From positions 1,178,001 through 1,242,000 of the forward strand of contig OZ245815.1 in NCBI GenBank assembly GCA_965228425.1: a stretch of DNA of 64,000 nt, written 5' to 3'. Both the position numbers and the translations under genes were made by a program. The stretch is from JAJFJD01 sp965228425. GTDB lineage: Bacteria > Pseudomonadota > Alphaproteobacteria > UBA8366. Shown piece after piece: positions 52,941-60,674 of this stretch (within the stretch, counting starts at the first letter, position 1; each line of letters opens with the position of its first letter). Below the pieces are notes generated by a model that searched no databases, was not told the DNA's origin, and saw only the letters and a list, made by a program, of their open reading frames with translations.

Positions 52941-54079
52941 TGCATCGACTGACCGTATTTGGACAGCGTTTCCCGAAAGCTGCCGCGGTGCTGGCGAATT
53001 ACGGTGAATAAGTGCTTGGCCCGGTGCGCCTGCATGCTAAGACCGCGCGTGCCGCAGCCGTATGTCAGGTCGAGATTGTGCGGTTTGAGCGGCGCCGTGA
53101 CGCCGGCGATCCAGCGCGCCATATAGGTCAGGCGCGGCGAGTTCTGCTGGAACAAGCAGTGTTTCAGATGGAGCCGGGCGTTGAGCGTGTCCGAATTCAG
53201 ATCTTCGGGAACCGGCGCGCCCAGCAATTCACGAACCAAGAGGAGCCGGGCACGAAAGGCCCGGCCTATGCCGTAGTCCTGCAAATGCGTTTCGATGGAC
53301 CGCCAGTCCAGCGTATCCTGGTATCGGACGCACATCGCCGCCAGGTCGATAAGTTGGCGCAGACAAACCTCGCCGAGCAGGAAGCCGGTGTCCTGAATCT
53401 CGGAATTGAAGATGTTGTGCAGGACGCGGTGCTCGTGCGACAGCGCGACCATTTTGAGACCATCGGCATCGACCGGAACGACGTCCGCCCATGCGGCTTC
53501 TGCGCTGATAAAATGGCGCTGTTCGCCGGCTTGGACGTGAAGCTCGATTGGGACCATCCGGTCTTTGTGGTAAAGCGGTCGGTAGTGATAGGTCCAACGA
53601 TCCTCGGCATCCTGGGGTTCGTAGCCGGCATTCCCCAAGACCTCGATACAGGCATCGAGAGCGTCGCGCGGAACGACTAAATCAATGTCGCGCAGGACGC
53701 GTCCGCCTATGCCGTCCGCCGGTGTTTCGAAAAGAAAGAGCCCGCCCTTCAGAATCATCGGCGTGCACCCTATCGAGTTGAGCAGCCCGACGACTTCCAC
53801 GGCTTCGCTCTTGATCCTTTCGTTGATCTCCTGGCCCATGAAATGCCGGCGGCGCAGTGCCTGTTGCGCCGTTTTGGGGAGCCCACCGAGAAGATCCCGC
53901 CGCCGCAAGGCGATCGCAAACGCGCCGGTCACATGTTCCTGATCGGCCAGCCGGAGCAAAAGGGACCAATCCAGGTTGGGTGCGGCGAGATCGGCCGCCA
54001 ACGCCGCGTCATCGTCGGCGGTCGGGCCAACCTTCAACGCCCGGGTAATGATGGAAAACGTATGGCGAAAATCGGTCAT
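52937..54079 (-). CDS. NTP_transf_5-type nucleotidyltransferase (operon gene 1)
   Basis: 380 residues from the ATG at 54079 (a TTG lies three codons upstream). The N-terminal helical part includes TGAFAIALRRRDLLGGLPKTA, then MILKGGLFLFETP and RVLRDIDLVVPRDALDA with D131 and D133 as the catalytic DxD of nucleotidyltransferases. NTP_transf_5 proteins accompany lasso-peptide and some capsule loci; their substrates are poorly known. First gene of the operon; the divergent promoter region to its right holds no evident gene. Confidence 0.85.
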   Translation of the reverse strand: MTDFRHTFSIITRALKVGPTADDDAALAADLAAPNLDWSLLLRLADQEHVTGAFAIALRRRDLLGGLPKTAQQALRRRHFMGQEINERIKSEAVEVVGLLNSIGCTPMILKGGLFLFETPADGIGGRVLRDIDLVVPRDALDACIEVLGNAGYEPQDAEDRWTYHYRPLYHKDRMVPIELHVQAGEQRHFISAEAAWADVVPVDADGLKMVALSHEHRVLHNIFNSEIQDTGFLLGEVCLRQLIDLAAMCVRYQDTLDWRSIETHLQDYGIGRAFRARLLLVRELLGAPVPEDLNSDTLNARLHLKHCLFQQNSPRLTYMARWIAGVTAPLKPHNLDLTYGCGTRGLSMQAHRAKHLFTVIRQHRGSFRETLSKYGQSMQ

Positions 54080-54406
54080 GATCGGCAAGTCGATCCATTA
54101 TTTGATGCGCTTTGTTTTCCAAACTTTCGAAACAGGCTGCCAAGTCCGAAATAAACGGATAACTATATGATATCCTAAGGATTTTTGCGCGGCTATCTGA
54201 GGACCCTCTATCGTAGGCGATGACGGTTGTGGCGGTCTATCGGCCACTGTGAGTACCCTTTCAGGCAGAGAGCGCGCTATAAATGGCTGCCCACAATGGG
54301 TTTTTCGTCATTCTGGTGTTTCGCGCCCAACGCATTTTGCCTCTCGACGCCGATCGTCCTACCCTGTTAACCAGCTTGCCCGAAATCATGGGCCGAGGAA
54401 CGCCGC
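54080..54406. other. Divergent promoter region; no precursor peptide gene seen
   Basis: About 327 bases between the six-gene operon and a VOC gene. I looked on the minus strand for a small precursor gene. The ATGs give at most 16-29 codons: one reads MTKNPLWAAIYSALSA and stops, and another, at 54098, overlaps the nucleotidyltransferase start. No leader-like YxxPxL peptide is present. The region near 54095-54185 is AT-rich and probably holds the operon promoter. Confidence 0.55.
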
Positions 54407-54832
54407 ATGGAACCGCTGTTTCATCTGTCCATCCCCGTTAACGATCTGGAGCGCGCGAAGGCATTCTATGTCGATACACTGGGCTGTACGGTCGGGCGTG
54501 AGACGCGGGGCCGGTTCGACATAAATTTCTTCGGCCATCACATCGTGGCGCATCTCTCGCCGCGCGAGGCGGGGAAGGCCAACGGCACCATCCCGTCCGA
54601 CGGCGCGACCGCGCCGCTGCGCCATTTCGGCGTGATCCTGCCGCTCGAGGACTGGAAGGATATGGAACGCCGACTGACAGGCAAGAACGTCGAGTTCTCG
54701 CTGTCGCCGCGGCTGTCCTTTGCGGGAAAACCGGCGGAGCAACATATCATGATGCTGCCCGACGGCTGCGGGAATATCGTCGAATTCAAATCCCAGCCAC
54801 GCGACCGGGTGTTCGCCACGGACGCGCCGTAG
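54407..54832 (+). CDS. VOC family protein (glyoxalase-like)
   Basis: 141 residues, a single-chain VOC protein with two beta-alpha-beta modules. LFHLSIPVNDLERAKAFYVDTLGC opens the first, HFGVILPLEDWKDMERRL the second, and QHIMMLPDGCGNIVEFKS supplies the terminal Glu metal ligand. Its reaction is unknown. A short spacer of 9 nt separates its stop from the convergent pirin gene. Confidence 0.88.
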   Translation: MEPLFHLSIPVNDLERAKAFYVDTLGCTVGRETRGRFDINFFGHHIVAHLSPREAGKANGTIPSDGATAPLRHFGVILPLEDWKDMERRLTGKNVEFSLSPRLSFAGKPAEQHIMMLPDGCGNIVEFKSQPRDRVFATDAP

Positions 54833-54841
54833 GTGTCCGGA

Positions 54842-55540
54842 TCAAGCGAGGTCGAACAGCAAAAGGTCGGCCTGGTGCCCGGTTTCCAGGGTGATCGTTT
54901 CTTCGCCGGAGATCGCGGCGCCATCCCCTGCGCGGAGTTCGTCTCCGTTCAACTGTACGATCCCCGCGGCGACATGCAGCCAGGTCCGGCGGTTCGGGTC
55001 GAGCGTTTGCACCACACGGTCGCCCTCGGCCAACGATCCACGGTAGAGCTTCGCGTCTTGGTGGACGGTAACCGCGTTGTCCGTTCCCTGCCGGTCGGCC
55101 ACCAACTGGAACCGGCCGCTCTGGGCTTCCGGCTCGAAGCGTGTCTGCTCGTAGCCGGGTGCGAGGCCGTCCGCTTCGGGGATGATCCATATTTGCAGGA
55201 AGTGGACGGCTTCTTCCTTCGAGGCGTTGAACTCGCTGTGGAGGATCCCGGTGCCGGCTGACATGCGCTGAACGTCGCCGGGACGGATCACCGAGCCGTT
55301 GCCGAGACTGTCACGATGTTCGAGCGCACCGTCCAGCACCACGGTGACGATTTCCATATCCCGGTGGCCATGTTCGCCAAACCCGGCGCCGGGTATCACC
55401 CGATCGTCGTTGATCACGCGCAATGCCCCGAATCCCATGTGGGCCGGGTCGCGGTAGTCGCCGAAGGAGAAACTGTGGCGGCTGTCGAGCCAACCGAGCT
55501 TGGTATGCCCGCGCGTGTCGCGATCCCGGACGACGATCAT
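54842..55540 (-). CDS. Pirin family protein (YhaK/YhhW type)
   Basis: 232 residues, two cupin domains. The metal site is in GFGEHGHRDMEIVTVVLDGALEHRD, with HSEFN (GTGILHSEFNAS) completing the His/Glu set of quercetinase-type pirins. Some members cleave quercetin; others are redox sensors. GGGAG nine bases before the ATG supports the start. Divergent from the VOC gene at 55812 across a spacer rich in direct and inverted repeats. Confidence 0.9.
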   Translation of the reverse strand: MIVVRDRDTRGHTKLGWLDSRHSFSFGDYRDPAHMGFGALRVINDDRVIPGAGFGEHGHRDMEIVTVVLDGALEHRDSLGNGSVIRPGDVQRMSAGTGILHSEFNASKEEAVHFLQIWIIPEADGLAPGYEQTRFEPEAQSGRFQLVADRQGTDNAVTVHQDAKLYRGSLAEGDRVVQTLDPNRRTWLHVAAGIVQLNGDELRAGDGAAISGEETITLETGHQADLLLFDLA

Positions 55541-55742
55541 TCGACTATCTCCCTGCTGTCATGCATGCACGATTTGGCGCTTGGGCGGGGCGCCGCGATT
55601 GCCACTCGACTATTTGGTGGCTCCAGGTCGGGAAGTCCAATAATCGGCGCGTTTGGACAATGAAGCGCCAACTATTCCATTTATTGGAATTAAAAATTCA
55701 CAAAATCTGCAATTCATTTCTTTAAGAGAAATAATAACTATG

Positions 55743-55790
55743 GATGCCGATCAAGACTGAAATCGGCACAGCCCGTGCCGATGCCGATCA
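55743..55790. promoter_or_regulatory. Repeat-rich site in the pirin/VOC spacer
   Basis: GATGCCGATCA occurs at 55743-55753 and 55780-55790. Between them, ATCGGCAC-AGCCC-GTGCCGAT (55762-55782) is a perfect 8-bp dyad. The GCCGAT/ATCGGC core therefore occurs four times within 48 bases, just upstream of the VOC gene start. This looks like a multi-site operator; the regulator is unknown. Confidence 0.5.
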
Positions 55791-55811
55791 CACCATCGGA
55801 GGATTAGCACG

Positions 55812-56222
55812 ATGACCACGACAACCGTGACCGAAGGCGCCCATCATATTGGACTGACGGTGCCTGACCTGAACGACACCCGCGCCTTTTTCATCGAGTC
55901 CTTGGGATTTAGCCAAGTGGGCGAGGTGCCGGACTATCCCGCCGCCTTCTTGAGCGACGGGTCGACGATGATCACGCTTTGGCAAGCCGAAAACCCGGAA
56001 ACGTCGACCAAATTCGACCGGAAAAACGTGATCGGCTTGCATCATTTCGCTCTGAAGGTGAAGGACGCCGAAACGCTGGACCGCCTGCACGGACAATTGG
56101 GAAGCGTCGATGGCGTGGACATCGAATTCGCCCCCGAGCCGCTCGGCGATGGCCCGGCTAAACACATGATGCTCGCCATACCCGGCGGCATTCGTATGGA
56201 ACTCATCACGTTGCCCGCGTGA
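55812..56222 (+). CDS. VOC family protein (glyoxalase-like)
   Basis: 136 residues. GAHHIGLTVPDLNDTRAFFIESLGF opens module one, with His in the metal position; VIGLHHFALKVKDAETL opens module two, and GGIRMELITL provides the terminal Glu. GGAGG-like GGAGGA precedes the ATG by nine bases. It is followed 46 nt later by the PNPOx-reductase fusion and may be co-transcribed. The reaction is unknown. Confidence 0.9.
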   Translation: MTTTTVTEGAHHIGLTVPDLNDTRAFFIESLGFSQVGEVPDYPAAFLSDGSTMITLWQAENPETSTKFDRKNVIGLHHFALKVKDAETLDRLHGQLGSVDGVDIEFAPEPLGDGPAKHMMLAIPGGIRMELITLPA

Positions 56223-56268
56223 GCGGTTGGCCGGATGAAACCGAAGACTGAAAACGGGATGACGTAGG

Positions 56269-57921
56269 ATGGACAAGAGCCGGACTATCGACGGCTCGCC
56301 CTTTCATGCGGGCGAGCGGCAGGTGCAGGAACGCCTCGGCGTCCGGGACATCGAGGGTTGGGCCCGCAAGGTCGTCCGCCCCTATATGCCGGACCAACAC
56401 CGCGCTTTCCATACGTCGCTCCCGTTTTTGGTCGCCGGGGCCATGGACGAACATGGCCGCCCCTGGGCAACGCTGCTGACCGGACCCGACGGGTTTATCA
56501 CGTCACCCGATCCGCGATCGTTGGTGTTGCAGGATGTCTCGCTCGAGGGCGATCCGCTGGACGGTGCGCTCAGGGTTGGTCGGCATCTGGGGTTGCTTGG
56601 CATTGAATTGTCGACCCGCCGGCGCAACCGGATGAATGGCCGTGTCCGCGCGGGTGAAGGCGGCCGTTTGGTATTCGACGTCGATCAGACGTTCGGCAAC
56701 TGCCCGCAATACATCCGCGAACGCGAATGGACCCGGGTCGAAAACCACGTCGTCGGACCCGTGGAGATATCCGACCGGTTGTCTGTGGAGCAGCGCAGGT
56801 GGATCGGTAAGGCCGACACTTTCTTTATCGCGAGCGGTTACATCGGGGACGGCGATAGCCCGGCTTTCGGGATGGACGCGTCGCACCGGGGCGGCGAACC
56901 GGGGTTCGTGCGCGTCGTCGACGACAAACGGCTCCAATTTCCCGATTTCGCCGGAAACAACCATTACAACACGCTCGGCAATATCGTTCTCAACCCGAAA
57001 GTCGGTTTCCTGTTCGTCGACTTTCCGACCGGAAGCCTTTTGCATCTGACCGGCCGCGCATCGATCGATTGGGACTCGGACGCCGTGGCGGAAATACCCG
57101 GCGCCCGGCGCATCGTGACATTCGAAATCGACGAAGTCCATGAACGCCGGTCAGCGGTTCCTTTGCGGTGGTCGGAAAACGCCGACTTCGTTCGCTCGTT
57201 GCGGCTGATCGAGAAGATTCCCGAAAACGAAGACATCGCGTCCTTCGTGTTCGAGGCACGGGACGGCGCGCCCTTACCGATGTTCGAGGCGGGTCAGTAC
57301 CTGCCCATCGAACTGGATGTGCCGGGTATCGACGGTCCCGTGCGCCGGACCTATTCGCTCTCCGGCCCGCCAAGCACGGCGCGCTACCGAATTTCCGTCA
57401 AACGGGAACCGATGGGCATCGCGTCTCGGTATCTTCACGATCGTGTCGAGGTCGGCGCCATCATCGATGCCCGTCATCCGGCGGGCGAGGACCTCATGCT
57501 GCCGTGCGACCGATGCCCCGTCGCGCTGATCAGCGCCGGCGTGGGGATAACGCCCATGCAGTCCCTGCTCCATGAATTGGCGCGGGAGGACGGCGACCGG
57601 CCGGTGTGGTTCATCCACGGCGCGCGCGACGGGGACCATCACATCCTGTCGCAGGAAACGCGGGACCTCGTCGCGGGCCGGCCGTCCATACGCCTGCATG
57701 TCGCGTATAGCCGCCCCGGCGAAACCGATCGGCTCGGTGAGAAATTTCACAGCGAAGGCCGCATCGATGGTGCATTGGTCACGAGCCTCGTGGATGCGCC
57801 CGACGCCCATTATCTTCTCTGCGGTCCGTCGGCCTTCATGGCGGATATACAGGACGCCTTGGAACGCAAGGGCGTTTCCCCGCAAAACATCCATACGGAG
57901 TCGTTTGGGCCAAGCGGTTGA
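56269..57921 (+). CDS. Fused pyridoxamine-5'-phosphate oxidase-like and FAD/NAD(P)H reductase protein
   Basis: 550 residues. Residues about 1-300 are a PNPOx-like FMN-binding split barrel (FLVAGAMDEHGRPWATLLTGP, GLLGIELSTRRRNRMNGRV, FAGNNHYNTLGNIVLNPKVG). Residues about 310-550 are a ferredoxin-reductase-type flavoprotein (RTYSLSGPPS, ALISAGVGITPMQSLLHELA, YLLCGPSAFMADI). The chain stops right after the NAD domain (SFGPSG), so it lacks the 2Fe-2S ferredoxin domain present in longer relatives. It may pass electrons from NAD(P)H through FAD to FMN in the split barrel. Confidence 0.85.
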   Translation: MDKSRTIDGSPFHAGERQVQERLGVRDIEGWARKVVRPYMPDQHRAFHTSLPFLVAGAMDEHGRPWATLLTGPDGFITSPDPRSLVLQDVSLEGDPLDGALRVGRHLGLLGIELSTRRRNRMNGRVRAGEGGRLVFDVDQTFGNCPQYIREREWTRVENHVVGPVEISDRLSVEQRRWIGKADTFFIASGYIGDGDSPAFGMDASHRGGEPGFVRVVDDKRLQFPDFAGNNHYNTLGNIVLNPKVGFLFVDFPTGSLLHLTGRASIDWDSDAVAEIPGARRIVTFEIDEVHERRSAVPLRWSENADFVRSLRLIEKIPENEDIASFVFEARDGAPLPMFEAGQYLPIELDVPGIDGPVRRTYSLSGPPSTARYRISVKREPMGIASRYLHDRVEVGAIIDARHPAGEDLMLPCDRCPVALISAGVGITPMQSLLHELAREDGDRPVWFIHGARDGDHHILSQETRDLVAGRPSIRLHVAYSRPGETDRLGEKFHSEGRIDGALVTSLVDAPDAHYLLCGPSAFMADIQDALERKGVSPQNIHTESFGPSG

Positions 57922-58091
57922 CGGTAACCGAGAGGCCTTTCGGTCGGAAACGGCTGCAGGGATGCGGGGGCGCATTTCGGTTCACAAAGCCGCTATACGG
58001 ACCGACGTGCAACGCCTCGGGATGCATTGTTTGCTCATTGCGGCGATTGTGGCCAGACTGATAACACAACAAGAAAACCTGGGAGGCTCCA

Positions 58092-59177
58092 ATGACTGCG
58101 CAAGAATCTCGTAGCACGAACGGGCGGGGACGTCGGTATGACAGTGTCATGGACACGATCGGCGACACGCCCTGCATTCGCATCAACAATCTCGCGCCGG
58201 ACCATGTTCAACTGTATGTGAAAGCGGAATTCTTCAATCCTGCGGCGTCGGTGAAAGATCGCTTAGCGGTCAGTATCATCGAGGAAGCCGAGCGAAGCGG
58301 AGCGCTAAAACCAGGCCAAACCGTTGTCGAGGCGACAAGCGGAAATACCGGCATAGGACTAGCGATGGTTTGTGCCGCCAAAGGATACCCGCTGGTCGTC
58401 ACGATGGCGGATAGCTTCTCCATCGAGCGGCGCAAGTTAATGCGATTTCTGGGCGCTAAGGTCGTTCTGACGCCGCGCGAAGAGAAGGGCTATGGCATGT
58501 ACCAAAAGGCCGTCGAGCTCGCCGAGGCCAATGGATGGTTCCTTGCCAGGCAGTTCGAGACCGATGCGAACGCGCTCATCCATGCGAATACGACGGCGCG
58601 TGAGATTTTGGCGGATTTCGACGGGGAACGGCTGGACTATTTCGTCACGGGTTACGGAACCGGCGGCACGGTTACCGGCGTCGGGCGTGTCCTGCGTAAG
58701 AGCCGTCCCGACACCAAAATTATCCTCAGCGAGCCGGCCAACGCTCAAATCGTCGGCAGCGGACGTGCGCAAGGGCGCAACGAGGACGGGTCGCCGAACG
58801 AGAGCCATCCGGACTTCGAACCGCATCCCATACAGGGCTGGACTCCGGACTTCATTCCGCTGGTCCTGCAGGAATCGATCGACAATGGATATTACGATGC
58901 ATTGATTCCGGTTCCCGGACCGGTCGGTATCGAATGGTCCCAAAAGCTCGCCCAACGGGAGGGAATCTTCACCGGTGTGTCCGGCGGTTCGACCTTTGCC
59001 ATTGCAATGCAAATCGCCGAGAAGGCGGATCCCGGTTCGGTCATCCTTTGCATGCTGCCGGACACAGGGGAGCGTTATCTTTCCTCGCCGTTATTCGAGT
59101 CGATCGAGGAAGTTATGACCGAGGAAGAGATCGAGCTGTCGATGTCCACGCCGGGATTTCACATGCCGTCGGCGTAG
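58092..59177 (+). CDS. Cysteine synthase-type PLP enzyme
   Basis: 361 residues, OASS/CBS family fold. PLP lysine in NPAASVKDRLAV, substrate loop VVEATSGNTGIGLAMV, phosphate loop VTGYGTGGTVTGVGR, and the C-terminal MLPDTGERYLSSPLF segment of cysteine synthases. The enzyme is longer than standard CysK because of an insertion after SEPANAQIVGSGRAQG (NEDGSPNESHPDFE) and a C-terminal extension. GGGAGG upstream of the ATG. The usual substrates are O-acetylserine and sulfide. Confidence 0.92.
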   Translation: MTAQESRSTNGRGRRYDSVMDTIGDTPCIRINNLAPDHVQLYVKAEFFNPAASVKDRLAVSIIEEAERSGALKPGQTVVEATSGNTGIGLAMVCAAKGYPLVVTMADSFSIERRKLMRFLGAKVVLTPREEKGYGMYQKAVELAEANGWFLARQFETDANALIHANTTAREILADFDGERLDYFVTGYGTGGTVTGVGRVLRKSRPDTKIILSEPANAQIVGSGRAQGRNEDGSPNESHPDFEPHPIQGWTPDFIPLVLQESIDNGYYDALIPVPGPVGIEWSQKLAQREGIFTGVSGGSTFAIAMQIAEKADPGSVILCMLPDTGERYLSSPLFESIEEVMTEEEIELSMSTPGFHMPSA

Positions 59178-59237
59178 CATCGGCTGCGCGCCCAAACTCG
59201 ATCCCAACCAGGTTTTCAGGCTCGCGCGCCCGCGTCA

Positions 59238-60602
59238 TCACGCTGCCAAATCGGCGGCGACGCGACGCGCGCGGTCGGCTTGCGTCCGGGCGATGACGGC
59301 GCAGGAACCGGTATAGGCTTCCGGGTCCAGCTTGGCCGCGATGTCTTCCGGCGATAGATGACGCCGTACCGTCTCGTTTTCGGCCAGCAGGTCGGCGAAG
59401 GCGCGGCCGGTGGTGGCCGCCGCCTGGGCCGCGTCATAGATGGCGTCATGCGCCTCCTGGCGGCCGATCTCGCGGCCCAGGTCCAGCATCAGCGCCTCGC
59501 CCAGGATCAGGCCGCCCGAGAGGTCCAGATTGCGCCGCATACGCTCGGGATCGACCGTCATTCCGCCGATCACCATCTCGATCCGCACCAGGATGTCGCC
59601 CATGGCCATGCAGGCGGGCTCGACGGCGGTCCGCATCATCAGGTCGGTCGTGCGGTCGGCCTCGTGCTCGGTCTGCATCGCCTCCAGCGCCAGCGGTACC
59701 AGGGCACGCACGTTGGCGGCGGCGGCGATAATGTCCTGCGTCAGTTTCGGGTTGCGTTTCTGCGGCATGGTCGAACTACCGACTGTGCCCGGCGGGACCG
59801 GCTCCTCGACTTCGCCGAACTCCTGCTTCATCAGCGTGTAGATCTCGCGGGCGATCTTGCTGCAGGTCGCCGCCAACAGGCCCAGAAGCGTGACGTATTC
59901 CGCCTTGTGGTCGCCGGTGGTGCGGGCGGGTACCGGCATCGGCGGCATGTCCAGGTAATGGGCCATGCGCTCGTGTAGTTCCTGCCCCTGGTCGCCGAAA
60001 GAGGCAAAGGTGCCCGCAGCCCCACCCAGCATCGAGGTGAAGGTGCGCTTCTCCGCCTCGCGCATGCGCTCCGCATGGCGGCACAACTCGTCGATCCAGA
60101 CGCCGACCTTGAATCCGAAGGTGATGGGCACGGCATGCTGGCCGTGGGTCCGGCCCGGCAGCGGCGCGTCGGCGGTGCGCTCGGCCAGATCCGCCATGGC
60201 CGTCAGGCTGCGGCCGATCAACGCCAGGAAGGTCCGGTGCGCCCGGCGGATCAACAGCAGGTCGCCGGTCTGCGTGATGTTCTGTGTCGTCGCGCCCCAA
60301 TGGACGTAGCCGCCGGCGTCGCCGTCGCAGATATGCGCTAGTTCCCAGACCAGCGGAACGATCTGATGCCCGGTCCGGGTCAGGGATTCGATCATGCGGT
60401 CGCGGTCGAGCAACTCGACCTTCGCCTTGGCGGCGATCTCTTTCGCGGCGTCTGCCGGGATCATGCCGAGATCGGCTTCGGCCTTCGCCAAGGCCGCCTC
60501 TACGTCGAGCCATGCCTGCCAGCGGCTCTCCATTGTGAACAGGTTACGGATTCCGGGATCGGCGATGCGGAAATCGGTTGGGTTTTGCGGCATGTCGGAC
60601 AT
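59238..60602 (-). CDS. Fumarase/aspartase-superfamily lyase (PcaB/adenylosuccinate lyase-like)
   Basis: 454 residues from the ATG at 60602, supported by AAGGAA upstream. The superfamily signature GSSTMPQKRNPKL is present, with GRTHGQHAVPITFG and GATTQNITQTGDLLLIRRA. This pattern is closest to 3-carboxy-cis,cis-muconate cycloisomerase and related lyases; PurB itself is usually somewhat different. The long upstream reading to 61736 is a shadow of the GMC gene. Substrate not assignable; divergent from the GMC oxidoreductase. Confidence 0.87.
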   Translation of the reverse strand: MSDMPQNPTDFRIADPGIRNLFTMESRWQAWLDVEAALAKAEADLGMIPADAAKEIAAKAKVELLDRDRMIESLTRTGHQIVPLVWELAHICDGDAGGYVHWGATTQNITQTGDLLLIRRAHRTFLALIGRSLTAMADLAERTADAPLPGRTHGQHAVPITFGFKVGVWIDELCRHAERMREAEKRTFTSMLGGAAGTFASFGDQGQELHERMAHYLDMPPMPVPARTTGDHKAEYVTLLGLLAATCSKIAREIYTLMKQEFGEVEEPVPPGTVGSSTMPQKRNPKLTQDIIAAAANVRALVPLALEAMQTEHEADRTTDLMMRTAVEPACMAMGDILVRIEMVIGGMTVDPERMRRNLDLSGGLILGEALMLDLGREIGRQEAHDAIYDAAQAAATTGRAFADLLAENETVRRHLSPEDIAAKLDPEAYTGSCAVIARTQADRARRVAADLAA

Positions 60603-60674
60603 CGGGTATTCCTTATCGGTCGGCGGTACAGTTCCTTGCGACAGAATAACAGCAATTCGGGAAGGGCGTTTGTC

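Noticed and set aside
54080..54406. Possible hidden precursor peptide gene ahead of the six-gene operon
   Set aside because: Minus-strand ATGs give only a 16-codon frame or a 29-codon frame overlapping the nucleotidyltransferase start. Neither has a leader-like motif, a good ribosome binding site or a plausible core.
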